Shown here piece after piece: positions 35,349 to 43,338 of a DNA stretch of 63,857 nt. Positions within the stretch are counted from its first letter, which is position 1; each line of letters starts with the position of its first letter. The notes beneath the pieces are model-generated. The model made no database searches and was not told the origin of the DNA. It was given only the letters and a program-made list of their open reading frames with translations. Source of the DNA: Pseudomonas proteolytica (lineage in GTDB: Bacteria; Pseudomonadota; Gammaproteobacteria; Pseudomonadales; Pseudomonadaceae); NCBI RefSeq assembly GCF_007858275.1, contig NZ_VFEV01000040.1, positions 1 through 63,857 of the forward strand, in the 5' to 3' direction. The position numbers and the translations under genes were made by a program.

Positions 35349-35959
35349 GCAATCACCTCTAGGGCGGCTTCACCCGTCCTGACCATAGGGGCTGCTTGCG
35401 CGGCCACGTCTGGCAAAAGCTGGTCAGCCGATTGAACGCCTTGACCGACAGTGCTGCTACCTGTACGCAGCTGCTGAAGCTCGGCAATGAAGATCAGGCC
35501 GTCTTCATCCTCGGGCCTGGTGCGCTGGCTCAGGCGAATCAGCACCATGTCCTTCATGATCTCAAGGCCCGTATCCAGCTCAAGGCGCGACCTTGAATCG
35601 CGGATGGCGCACAAGGCCGCCCAGGCAGTGCGAGCCTTTGTTTCTTCTGATCCGGAAAGAAGGTAGGCAGAGACCGCGCTAATCGCCGCGCCACCAATGC
35701 CGCCCACTGCCGTTGCGAGCGCACCCGCGCCCATCATCCCGATATCATTCAGGCCAAGCCCCAGCGGTGAGTTGGATACCGCTCCGACAAGAAGGTAATG
35801 ATCCGGAAGAAGAATGGCATGGTCATTAGCAGGGGCGCCAAACTCGACCGGATATTGCGTCAGGTAGACCGCCTTATCCGTAGACCCTTCTAGCTTGGCG
35901 TCAAACTCCAATGTTCCAATTTTCGGAAGTGTCTTTGCAAAGATGCTCATCAGGCTCAT
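35345..35959 (-). CDS. Baseplate/tail protein (Dit-like position)
   Basis: The 204-residue protein has a glycine- and alanine-rich hydrophobic central stretch (GMMGAGALATAVGGIGGAAIS, about residues 75-95). Beta-rich parts flank it. It is encoded directly after the tape measure, where distal tail or initiator proteins usually lie. No family can be assigned with certainty. Confidence 0.6.
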   Translation of the reverse strand: MSLMSIFAKTLPKIGTLEFDAKLEGSTDKAVYLTQYPVEFGAPANDHAILLPDHYLLVGAVSNSPLGLGLNDIGMMGAGALATAVGGIGGAAISAVSAYLLSGSEETKARTAWAALCAIRDSRSRLELDTGLEIMKDMVLIRLSQRTRPEDEDGLIFIAELQQLRTGSSTVGQGVQSADQLLPDVAAQAAPMVRTGEAALEVIA

Positions 35960-37497
35960 TTTTCGGGGCTCTTGAAGTCTTGCATGGTCTGCTCGGTCAT
36001 CTGCGACATGGACTCATTGAGGATCTGGCGAACCTTTCCGATGTCTGCGCCATTGATGTGGTACACGCGGTTGTCGGTGTAGCCCGCCGCGCTTGCTCCG
36101 CGCCTAGATGCCTCGCCTGCAGCATCTGCAGGCCGCTCGTACTCGCGAGAAACGATCGAGGCGGCATCGTATGCGCTGGTCGCGGCGCGCAGCTTGGTGC
36201 CTGCCGACTTCTCGTTGCCACGGGTGAGTTCGTGATTGATGAACTCAAGCTGCTCGGCGCCAGTAGAATTGCGAATGTCCTTGCCGTACTGCTTGGCGAA
36301 CTCAGCCTGTCGGTCTGGGTGCCACTGAGCCAGGCCGTAAGCTTGACCGCCATCACCAGAGGCATTTGCCTTGAAGGCGCTTTCTGCCTCGATGTTGGCG
36401 GCAATCCCCTCGGCCTGGTCCTGGGTCCACCCTTTCGCCATGAAGTAATCCACGACCGCGCCAACCGCCTCTCCACCGCCCTTCTTCAGGCGGTTGTTGA
36501 GTAGTTCCGTGTCTTCGCCACTGTTCAGACTGCTGGAGTAAATAAGAGCGGCCGCGCCGCCGGCTGCCACGCCGAGCATAGATGCTCCCGCGCCGGCTGC
36601 TGCAGCGCCACCCGCAGCACCTGCACCTGCTGCTCCAAGGCCAACCATAGCACGTAGGGCGGCCAGGCCTTTCAGGGCGCCGGCGCCACCCATGAGGATC
36701 AGCGCAGCAGAAACCAGCTCGATATTGTCGGCCAGGCCACCGAAGAACTCTTTCAGGCCAGAATCGATCAAATCCTTGTTGTCGCGGTAGAAGGCCACGA
36801 AGTCCTCGGCCATTTCCGCCAAAGCCGGGGTAAGCTCGCCGGCGATGGTGTTGCCCATGTCGGTGAATACCTGGTCAAGCTCGCTGGTGGCGTGTGTGAG
36901 CCTGGCTGCGTCCTCGATCTGCTTCTGCGTCATAAGGGCGAGCTTGCCGCGCGAGTCCAGCTGCTTCTCCACCTCATCCCGGCCGCGCATCAGCAGGCGA
37001 ACGGTAGAGTCGTCCAGCCCCAGGGCCTGGCCTGCCAGTCGCTGGTTGAGCGAGCTCATGTGCTCGAACTCGCCTGCAATACCCGCCAGGGCGTCCGCTG
37101 TGTTCTGTGCGCCGATGATCACGTCAGGGTTAAGCCCGAGCTTGGCCACGTCGCCAAACCATCCTGTATCACCGGTGATCGGCGATGCCATCAGGTCTTG
37201 AATCTTCTTCATTGCAGAAAAGGCATCAGAGGCGCTGCCGCCCTGGGCCTTCAATGCCTGGCCGAGAGATTGCACGTTTTGGGTGCTCAACCCGGTCAGC
37301 TTGTTGAAGTTGTTCAGCTCGGTACCGGCCTGCTTGAAGTCGCCCACCACCTTGTCGATTGCCAGCTTACCGGCGAACACTGCGCCAAGCTGAAGGGCTG
37401 ACTTGGTCAGTCCACCAAACGCCGCGTCAGCCTTCTGGAATGACTTTTCGTCAACCTTCATGCCAAGGGCGATCAAGAAGCTCTCTAATACTTTCAA
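35956..37497 (-). CDS. Tape measure protein with tail-lysozyme domain
   Basis: The 513-residue protein begins LKVLESFLIALGMKVDEKSF in the frame starting TTG 37497, which has AGGGAG seven bases upstream. The ATG at 37461 would remove this conserved start. Central hydrophobic alanine- and glycine-rich segments (about 250-330) fit a tape measure. A lysozyme-like domain follows (GWTQDQAEGIAANIEAESAF with probable catalytic Glu; GLAQWHPDRQ), which locally cleaves peptidoglycan during DNA entry. The short length implies a short contractile tail. Confidence 0.85.
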   Translation of the reverse strand: MKVLESFLIALGMKVDEKSFQKADAAFGGLTKSALQLGAVFAGKLAIDKVVGDFKQAGTELNNFNKLTGLSTQNVQSLGQALKAQGGSASDAFSAMKKIQDLMASPITGDTGWFGDVAKLGLNPDVIIGAQNTADALAGIAGEFEHMSSLNQRLAGQALGLDDSTVRLLMRGRDEVEKQLDSRGKLALMTQKQIEDAARLTHATSELDQVFTDMGNTIAGELTPALAEMAEDFVAFYRDNKDLIDSGLKEFFGGLADNIELVSAALILMGGAGALKGLAALRAMVGLGAAGAGAAGGAAAAGAGASMLGVAAGGAAALIYSSSLNSGEDTELLNNRLKKGGGEAVGAVVDYFMAKGWTQDQAEGIAANIEAESAFKANASGDGGQAYGLAQWHPDRQAEFAKQYGKDIRNSTGAEQLEFINHELTRGNEKSAGTKLRAATSAYDAASIVSREYERPADAAGEASRRGASAAGYTDNRVYHINGADIGKVRQILNESMSQMTEQTMQDFKSPEK

Positions 37498-37517
37498 GTG
37501 CAAGCTCCCTGAAAAGC

Positions 37518-37538
37518 AAAAACCCCGCATTTGCGAGG
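37518..37538 (-). terminator. Intrinsic terminator before the tape measure gene
   Basis: Minus-strand CCTCGC-AAAT-GCGGGG followed by TTTTTGCTTTTC lies directly behind the stop of the frameshifted tail chaperone and about 20 bases before the tape measure start. Confidence 0.7.
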
Positions 37539-38170
37539 CTATTTCGGTCGATTGGCTTCGGCCAGATGGCGTGCGTAGATCATTTCATCCATGACCAGGT
37601 TGGCCCGCTTAACCCATCCAAGCGAATGGGTGCCATCTGTGAGCTGGCTATAGGTGCACAGCGGCGGGCAAAGCCCAGGTATACCAACGCACGGGCGCCA
37701 CAGCTCCCAATCGACAGCCGGGTTTAGGCGCTCTCCTGACTCGAATCCGGCGCCTCGGCTGAAGCGGTAGATTTCTGGAAGGGGGTCAGGAGCCCGGAAA
37801 AATCCTCGAAGGCATTCCCGAGGGCCAGAACCACGATGGTGAAGTAAGTCTTCAAGCGGCCGGAGAAATCTTCCATGGTTAGCGGAGTAGAGCTGCCTTC
37901 CTTGAAAAGCTTGCCCAGCATCGAGTCGCAGACGAAGTTGAAGTCGTCCTCGGGCATGCGTGAAAGCATGGAGCCGACGATTCCGCCTGCCACGATGAAG
38001 GATGACGCGCTACCGATCTCGGCCAGCGCCAAGCCTTTTATCATTGGCTCAACACCGTATTTTCCGAGGCGGAACAGCACGGCCCGCTGCTTCTCGGCAC
38101 TGGGCATGCCAAAACGGTAGGTTACCCCGTCATGCTCAATGGTCCGGATATAGGATTCAGCCTGACTCAT
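37539..38170 (-). CDS. Frameshifted tail assembly chaperone (-1 fusion product)
   Basis: Reading the chaperone gene in its own frame to about 37800 and then one base back gives an open frame to TAG at 37539. The extra part includes PLPEIYRFSRGAGFESGERL and VKRANLVMDEMIYARHLAEA, which read as real protein and not noise. A product of about 210 residues results. It corresponds to the lambda gpG/gpGT pair, where the longer form links tape measure and tube proteins. Candidate slip sites are the T run at 37799-37803 or the C run at 37778-37782; both permit a P-site tRNA to re-pair. Confidence 0.75.
37724..38170 (-). CDS. Tail assembly chaperone (short form)
   Basis: The 148-residue protein (SYIRTIEHDGVTYRFGMPSA ... 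SSQESA) has a helical core with EKQRAVLFRLGKYGVEPMIKG. It lies in the tube-to-tape-measure interval where tail assembly chaperones are found. It would coat the tape measure during tail assembly. It overlaps the tube gene by four bases. Confidence 0.8.
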   Translation of the reverse strand: MSQAESYIRTIEHDGVTYRFGMPSAEKQRAVLFRLGKYGVEPMIKGLALAEIGSASSFIVAGGIVGSMLSRMPEDDFNFVCDSMLGKLFKEGSSTPLTMEDFSGRLKTYFTIVVLALGNAFEDFSGLLTPFQKSTASAEAPDSSQESA

Positions 38171-38571
38171 ACAATCACGCCCTTGTTGAATTCCATGACG
38201 AAGGTGGCGTCATTCATACCTGGGCCGCCGCGGGCCATCGACTTGCCGCGGGTAATCACGCCCTCGGAGAAAACCGCTCCCTCCAAGCCTGCAATTGAGG
38301 CATAGGAGCCTGACATCTCGGTTCGAGCCAAGATAAGCGCCTGCATGGCCAGGGCCTGAGGACTACCTGGCATAAGGTTGGCGGTCACGCGAAGTCCAGG
38401 GTTTTTACGATGGAACCGCACAGCGTTGCCGCCCAGGCCTCGACTCAAGTTCGCCTGATCGTCGATCACCTCAACTGTGAATGGCGGATCAGTGCGGCCC
38501 CAGTCATCCAGCACGCCGACGCCAGTGATGACCATGATTGTGTTTTCTACGGAAAGATCAGCTACAGACAT
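38167..38571 (-). CDS. Tail tube protein (DUF3277-like)
   Basis: The 134-residue protein contains FTVEVIDDQANLSRGLGGNA and GVITRGKSMARGGPGMNDATFVMEF, typical of DUF3277 phage structural proteins. It is encoded immediately after the sheath, the normal position for the inner tube. Its identity as the tube is inferred from gene order. Confidence 0.8.
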   Translation of the reverse strand: MSVADLSVENTIMVITGVGVLDDWGRTDPPFTVEVIDDQANLSRGLGGNAVRFHRKNPGLRVTANLMPGSPQALAMQALILARTEMSGSYASIAGLEGAVFSEGVITRGKSMARGGPGMNDATFVMEFNKGVIV

Positions 38572-38584
38572 GGGTCAGAGCTCC

Positions 38585-39715
38585 TTATTCAACGTTGGCG
38601 GTCAGGTCGACAGCATGGATGGCGCCAGCGCGGAAGATGCGCATGCGGATTGGTGCGGATTCACGATTGGCGCGCTCAGAATCAGGAATCCGAAGAATTT
38701 CTTCCGCCTTGGTGAGCATCTCGTAGCCACGGCTGATTTTTTCTTCACCGGTTTCGTCATCGGTGAAGATCCGTTCGCCCAGATAGCCGTTGTCGATGAA
38801 TACCTCACCGACCTGAGAGCCTGCGTTGATAAGCACTTGCTGGCCTGGCGGGGTCTGCCGGAGCTTCGTCGGAACCTTGGTGAGGGCGTTGTACAGCGCC
38901 ACGCGCTCAAAGTTTACGAATGCATCCAGGTTGAACACATCGTCGATGTACTCGCCGAAGGTGGAAGTGGTCTTGGAGTTGATGATTCGCCCCATGTCCT
39001 TCTCGCCACCGGTCTCGACAACCGTGTAGAAGATCGCGCCCTTCGACTTCATGGTGCTGTAGGCGGTAGGCGTCAGGCTTTCGGCGTCGATGCCCGGGAG
39101 CTTTTTGAATTCACCGGTGATGGTCGAGTTGGCCGCATTGAAATTTACGCGGCTGAACACGGCCGCCAGCTCGAAGCCGGCGTATGGCTCGGTTGCGTGG
39201 CTCACAATGAACATGCGGCGAGAGCCCTGGACAAATGCCTTGCTAACAATGTCGGTAGTTACAGACGGGTCGCGAACCGTTGCCTGGTTGGTGGTAAAAG
39301 CAAAGAACTTGCTCGCGGCATCGCCAGCAGCAGCCAGGGCCAAAACATCAGCATCCACGGCACGAATAGAGGTTTCGAACTCGTACCAGTAGAACCAGAT
39401 GCCCTTGCTGATCGCGTCATTCAGCGACTCGACAGGGGTGTCTTCCTCGATGCGCAGGTAGATTCGCAGTGTCTTCGGCTTGGGAATAGCAGAGAACCAA
39501 GCAAGCGCGGCAGCGTATGGGTCGGAGGCAATGTTGAAATCCTCCGCCACCTGAGCCGCTGTGCCGTAGTCCCGGTAGGTGCCGCCAAGGAACGCTGCAT
39601 CACTCGATGAATCGAAGTCAGCAAACACCATGCCCGCGCCGAAGTTGGAAGTCCCCAGCCCGGCCGAGTTGATCAGGACGTTGATGTTGATGATTTCTTC
39701 AGCCGGATAAGCCAT
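38585..39715 (-). CDS. Tail sheath protein (DUF3383)
   Basis: The 376-residue protein begins INVLINSAGLGTSNFGAGMV and ends with DLTANVE. DUF3383 proteins are short sheath proteins of contractile phages. The C-terminal part from residue 250 (FVNFERVALYNALTKVPTKL; VLINAGSQVGEVFIDNGYLG) is the conserved core. Its presence establishes a myovirus morphology for the prophage. Confidence 0.88.
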   Translation of the reverse strand: MAYPAEEIININVLINSAGLGTSNFGAGMVFADFDSSSDAAFLGGTYRDYGTAAQVAEDFNIASDPYAAALAWFSAIPKPKTLRIYLRIEEDTPVESLNDAISKGIWFYWYEFETSIRAVDADVLALAAAGDAASKFFAFTTNQATVRDPSVTTDIVSKAFVQGSRRMFIVSHATEPYAGFELAAVFSRVNFNAANSTITGEFKKLPGIDAESLTPTAYSTMKSKGAIFYTVVETGGEKDMGRIINSKTTSTFGEYIDDVFNLDAFVNFERVALYNALTKVPTKLRQTPPGQQVLINAGSQVGEVFIDNGYLGERIFTDDETGEEKISRGYEMLTKAEEILRIPDSERANRESAPIRMRIFRAGAIHAVDLTANVE

Positions 39716-40256
39716 TTACTTCCCCTTGCGCGACAGCGCCAGATTGTTCGGTTTGCACGGAGAAGCCCGCGCGATAGATCCGCTGAACGCGGTCTTCTGC
39801 GATGGATTCGCCATACAGGTAGAGGGTGAGCTGGGATCGCTCTTCCATGGCGGCCTGATATAGGCCGGTCAGGTTGTTGATTGGTGACACACGGGACCAG
39901 CCAAGCTTTGCAGCGCGCAGAATGGTTTTCACCGGCTCGCGCTTATTCGCCTCACACAGGGCGGCGGCATACATTACGGCGCCGGACCGGTAGAAGTTGA
40001 TGCTGAAGCCCAGCGTGAACTGGGTAGCCACCTTGGCGATGATGTCCTCGTACTGAGGGTCATCCACGGCCGGCACGTTTGTTTGCGAGTTGAGCGCCTG
40101 GCCCCATTGCTCTGGGTTCTGCAGGCGCACGGCGCAGTAGCTGCCAGATGGCGCCGCCGTGTTGTTGTCCGCAAGGATCACCTTGTCCGCCGGCAGCCCT
40201 GTAACAGCCACGACAATCCGGCAAACAGCCTTCGATAGAGCTTTGGAGTCAAGCAT
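39699..40256 (-). CDS. Neck/tail completion protein
   Basis: The 185-residue protein has LADNNTAAPSGSYCAVRLQN and FYRSGAVMYAAALCEANKRE, like LIC_12616-type neck proteins encoded before sheath genes. It probably joins tail and neck. It overlaps the next gene by eight bases and the sheath gene by 17 bases at its end. Confidence 0.68.
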   Translation of the reverse strand: MLDSKALSKAVCRIVVAVTGLPADKVILADNNTAAPSGSYCAVRLQNPEQWGQALNSQTNVPAVDDPQYEDIIAKVATQFTLGFSINFYRSGAVMYAAALCEANKREPVKTILRAAKLGWSRVSPINNLTGLYQAAMEERSQLTLYLYGESIAEDRVQRIYRAGFSVQTEQSGAVAQGEVNGLSG

Positions 40257-40668
40257 CAGTGTGCGCCTCCAGGCTGGCTATCTCGGCAGGGTCAAGCTTG
40301 GCCACCACGGCGCGGCAGAAGTTGTGCCAGGGCCGGTAGTCGGTCGCAATGGACTTCCACCAGGTGGCGGGCTTGTCTGGCGTCTCGGCGAACACCAGGA
40401 TGTCGGCCAGCTTGCCTTGGGTCGAAACCTCGATTCCCTTGCCGTCGTTGCGGTGAATCACCCGAACATCGTTGATGCGTTCGGCGCCGATTTGCAGGAA
40501 TTCGATCTCCTTGTCGCTGACCGGCTGCACGTTTGCGTCGAAGGCGTCGGTGTAGGTGATGGCCAGGACGGGCTCAAAGTCCACGATCTCGCTGGAGTAG
40601 CGGTTTAGCACCACGCCCTTGTGGGTAATGAATGGCCCGCTGACGTGGCCGCGCATGTTCAGGCCCAT
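40249..40668 (-). CDS. Head-tail joining region protein
   Basis: The 139-residue protein includes FITHKGVVLNRYSSEIVDFE and AINDVRVIHRNDGKGIEVST-like beta stretches. It has no recognised domain. ATG 40668 overlaps the upstream stop (ATGA); a GTG three bases earlier is possible. Its place between gp10-like and neck proteins suggests a connector or stopper. Confidence 0.6.
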   Translation of the reverse strand: MGLNMRGHVSGPFITHKGVVLNRYSSEIVDFEPVLAITYTDAFDANVQPVSDKEIEFLQIGAERINDVRVIHRNDGKGIEVSTQGKLADILVFAETPDKPATWWKSIATDYRPWHNFCRAVVAKLDPAEIASLEAHTDA

Positions 40669-41165
40669 CACAAACCCTCTTCGAATGGTTCCGTGCTCTC
40701 GTCGATGACGTAGCGGATGGATTGACGAAGAGCCCCCGTATCAATCAGTGGGCTGCTTGAGCCCTTTCTGTCGATGGTGGACTGCGCGTTTGGCGGAGTA
40801 TCCAGATCGGTGATTTCTTGCTTTACATGCCCTTCGGCCAGGTTCCCCATCTGTTCAAGTAGGGTCGTCATGGCCATAGAGCCCGAAAGCACCTTTGGAA
40901 TCATTATCTCGGCGAGTCGCTGGTACTGCGGCGCGCCCTTCGTGATTGCAGGCTCAAGGAACGGTCGAGCCGGGATATGCCCATCTGCAGAGCCGAAGTT
41001 GTTCACCGCGGCGATGGTGGCGATGGTCAATCCGTCTTCGTATGAGCCGGCACCTTCTGGCACCCCAACCAATACGCGGGTCTGTCCTTCAAGTCGCTTG
41101 GCGAGCTGCTTCAGCGCCTCTTCAACCTGCTGCTTACCTATCAGGCCTATGGTTGGCTCGATCAT
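40668..41165 (-). CDS. HK97 gp10-like head-tail protein
   Basis: The 165-residue protein has KQQVEEALKQLAKRLEGQTR, VAAVNNFGSADGHIPARPFL-like motifs (TIAAVNNFGSADGHIPARPF) and PLIDTGALRQSIRY at the end. The ARPF and DTGALRxS motifs are characteristic of gp10/virion morphogenesis-type proteins. It would complete the head-tail joint. Confidence 0.8.
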   Translation of the reverse strand: MIEPTIGLIGKQQVEEALKQLAKRLEGQTRVLVGVPEGAGSYEDGLTIATIAAVNNFGSADGHIPARPFLEPAITKGAPQYQRLAEIMIPKVLSGSMAMTTLLEQMGNLAEGHVKQEITDLDTPPNAQSTIDRKGSSSPLIDTGALRQSIRYVIDESTEPFEEGL

Positions 41166-41605
41166 ACGCAGATCGCTCCCATTCCAGCCCGTGAGCGCAG
41201 GTGCAGGTATTCGACACCGTACGGGGTTAGGGCTAGGGCCGCCTCCCAGGTCGTCAGCGAGGCGTTCGCGCCGGGAATGGCGTAGGACACCGACTCGTCG
41301 CGTACGCTCTTGCTGGACTGCGCGTAGGGTGTCGAGGCGCTACCGTCTGCAGTTGTGGCATCAGTCGCCAGCTTGTTCCATGTCAGGTAATGCGCCGCGA
41401 GGGCGAACCAGCCGCGCTGGAGGAATGAGTAGGGCTTGTAATCCCCCCAACCAGCACAGCCACAGCCGCCAAACTCGCCGCGTGCGATGTACAGCGCCTT
41501 GGTGATCTTGGTATCAGACCAGACGGCACTGTCTGTGAATTCTTCGTAGAACGCTCGGAAGTCCGCAATGATCGCCGGCGTCACTTCAATTGTCAGTTCA
41601 GCCAC
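41162..41605 (-). CDS. Head-tail connector (DUF4054)
   Basis: The 147-residue protein has VTPAIIADFRAFYEEFTDSA, RGWFALAAHYLTW and SVSYAIPGANASLTTWEAAL, matching DUF4054 connector proteins. Its start lies 22 bases downstream of a hairpin. It works between portal and tail-completion proteins. Confidence 0.82.
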   Translation of the reverse strand: MAELTIEVTPAIIADFRAFYEEFTDSAVWSDTKITKALYIARGEFGGCGCAGWGDYKPYSFLQRGWFALAAHYLTWNKLATDATTADGSASTPYAQSSKSVRDESVSYAIPGANASLTTWEAALALTPYGVEYLHLRSRAGMGAICV

Positions 41606-41626
41606 GGGTCAGACTCCAGAATGAAA

Positions 41627-41651
41627 CAGCCCCTCGGGTTAGGAGGGGCTG
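41627..41651 (-). terminator. Hairpin within the structural operon
   Basis: Perfect 9-base arms CAGCCCCTC and GAGGGGCTG with a 7-base loop. On the minus strand it is followed by TTTCATT, a weak T run. It may trim expression after the abundantly needed capsid genes. Confidence 0.6.
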
Positions 41652-41658
41652 CGGGGTG

Positions 41659-41829
41659 TTACTTGGCTTTCGCCCTGTGCTCGATCTTCAGCCAGCCAGC
41701 CTTGACGAACAGGTCGTCTTTCAGCTTGTCGGCTTCCTTGTCGTCGAAGTCGGTGATGACCTCGCCGGGCTGGATCGTGCGGTCAGGCATAACCAGCGGG
41801 CTAGCGCTGGTATTGGTCAGAGTTGCCAT
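41659..41829 (-). CDS. Small structural-operon protein
   Basis: This 56-residue frame (MATLTNTSASPLVMPDRTIQ ... IEHRAKAK) starts at ATG 41829, nine bases after the capsid stop, with an AGGGGG site. It is acidic and basic in blocks (DFDDKEADKLKDDLF). It fills an otherwise empty gap exactly. Short proteins in this position are common in phages with DUF2184-type capsids; its role is unknown. Confidence 0.7.
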   Translation of the reverse strand: MATLTNTSASPLVMPDRTIQPGEVITDFDDKEADKLKDDLFVKAGWLKIEHRAKAK

Positions 41830-41838
41830 GCGACCCCC

Positions 41839-42816
41839 TTAGATGCCATCTACGTACAAATGGCTCAAAGGAACCCGCAGTTCGGTGCCGGCAGTGCGCA
41901 CAACACCCGCAGCCTCGAAGCGCAGACCGCCATGCGACGGGATCGGCGCATTGAGGGTGAATGGCATCGGCAGGTGGAACTTGGCGAACTGGGCGTTCTT
42001 GGTGTAGATCATCATGCGGTTGCCGCCGCCAGCACCGGCGGTTGCCGCCTGCAGGATTGGCTCGATGGTGATCTTAAGCACGCGCTCCAGGTAGCTGATC
42101 AACGTTTCCGCGGTGTTCGGGATACGGAAGGTGGTCAGCAAGCCGTATTCGATCAGCGGCAGCAGGATGTGCGTTGGGCGGAAAATAGAGTTGGTCTGAG
42201 TGCCGTAAACGCGAAGGATGCCGTTGTTCAGCAGGGTCAGGATCTCGTTTGCCGCGGTCTCGCCGCCAGCAGCCAGGATCGCCGCGATGGTCTTGTTGGC
42301 GCCGCCCAACAGAGTGCCGGTGGCAACGACTGGTACGCCTGGATACTTCAGCAGGCCACCAGTGGTCAGCGAAGGCCAGCGAGCGTCACCAACGAATGCC
42401 ACGCGGTCCAACCACTGCTCGGTCAGAGTGCGGGTCGCGATTGGCTTCTCGGCCAACAGGTTGATCGCGCCGCCGAAGCCGACAGAGTTGGCGATTTGCA
42501 TGGCCTTGCCGACTTCGATCTGGGTGTAGGTGTAGCCCAGGCCAGCCTGAACCACGTCAACACCGCCGACCTTGGCAGCGATTTCAGCCAGCGGGAAGTC
42601 GTGGGAAACATCACCGATTGGTGCCGGCTCACCCTTGTAGTCGAGAACCTTGAAGGCGATCGACTCGGTATAGTCAGGCGCCGAGGTGTCCACGGTCAGG
42701 ATCGAAGGGTATTTGATTTCTGGGTACGGCTGGCGCAGGACTTCCTGTTCAACGTAGGTCAGTTGACCCAACAGGAAGCCCAGTTGCGCCTGGGGGGAAG
42801 TGTCGAAAGTCTTCAT
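41839..42816 (-). CDS. Major capsid protein (DUF2184 family)
   Basis: The 325-residue protein begins MKTFDTSPQAQLGFLLGQLT and contains WLDRVAFVGDARWPSLTTGG and LYLDGI-like C-terminus (PLSHLYVDGI). DUF2184 proteins are HK97-fold capsid proteins of phages with DUF2213 protease and DUF1073 portal, the same set as here. It forms the icosahedral head shell. Confidence 0.87.
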   Translation of the reverse strand: MKTFDTSPQAQLGFLLGQLTYVEQEVLRQPYPEIKYPSILTVDTSAPDYTESIAFKVLDYKGEPAPIGDVSHDFPLAEIAAKVGGVDVVQAGLGYTYTQIEVGKAMQIANSVGFGGAINLLAEKPIATRTLTEQWLDRVAFVGDARWPSLTTGGLLKYPGVPVVATGTLLGGANKTIAAILAAGGETAANEILTLLNNGILRVYGTQTNSIFRPTHILLPLIEYGLLTTFRIPNTAETLISYLERVLKITIEPILQAATAGAGGGNRMMIYTKNAQFAKFHLPMPFTLNAPIPSHGGLRFEAAGVVRTAGTELRVPLSHLYVDGI

Positions 42817-42828
42817 TCGATCTGATCC

Positions 42829-43338
42829 TTAAGCGGCGATGGTGGTAGGCGCGATGGCTTTGATCTGTACCAGCACCAGCTCACCGGCGGCGGCGTCCGT
42901 CAGGAACGTGCAGCCGGCCAGGACGTGGTTGCCAGCGGTCGCGGCGTTGGTGATCTCGCCGGTGGTCGGCAGGGCGTACACCTGCGCGCCCTTGACGGCG
43001 CCGGCCAGGGTCTTGACCCAGATGCGGCCGTGGGCCAACAGGCTGACCTCTTCGCCGGCACGATAGCCTCCGACTGCGTTGCCGCTATCCGAGACTTGGC
43101 CGGTGAGGTAGCTGCCACTGACACCGACAGGCTTGCGCACCGAGATACCGAGGAAGAAACCGGCGCCGGCGGCAGGCAGCTTGCCCGAGCGATCAGCAGT
43201 GTCCGACACGACGACGCGACCGAAGGGGATGGCGACCGTGGCAACAGCGGTAGTTACATCCGCCATGCTCAGGTCATTGATCTGGCCTTCGTAAGCCTTG
43301 CCGGCGTACTGGCCAAAGGTATCAATTGCAGTACCCAT
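42829..43338 (-). CDS. Capsid cement/decoration protein
   Basis: The 169-residue protein is alanine-, glycine- and valine-rich with beta character (AFGRVVVSDTADR-like; GFFLGISVRKPVGVSGSYLT; REEVSLLAHGRIWVK-like). It resembles gp24-type structural cement proteins encoded between protease and capsid genes. It would stabilise the head. It overlaps the protease gene by one base. Confidence 0.78.
   Translation of the reverse strand: MGTAIDTFGQYAGKAYEGQINDLSMADVTTAVATVAIPFGRVVVSDTADRSGKLPAAGAGFFLGISVRKPVGVSGSYLTGQVSDSGNAVGGYRAGEEVSLLAHGRIWVKTLAGAVKGAQVYALPTTGEITNAATAGNHVLAGCTFLTDAAAGELVLVQIKAIAPTTIAA

Noticed and set aside
41590..42825. A 411-codon plus-strand frame across the capsid gene
   Set aside because: It is the complement of the capsid gene, which has family motifs and a ribosome site; the shadow has neither.
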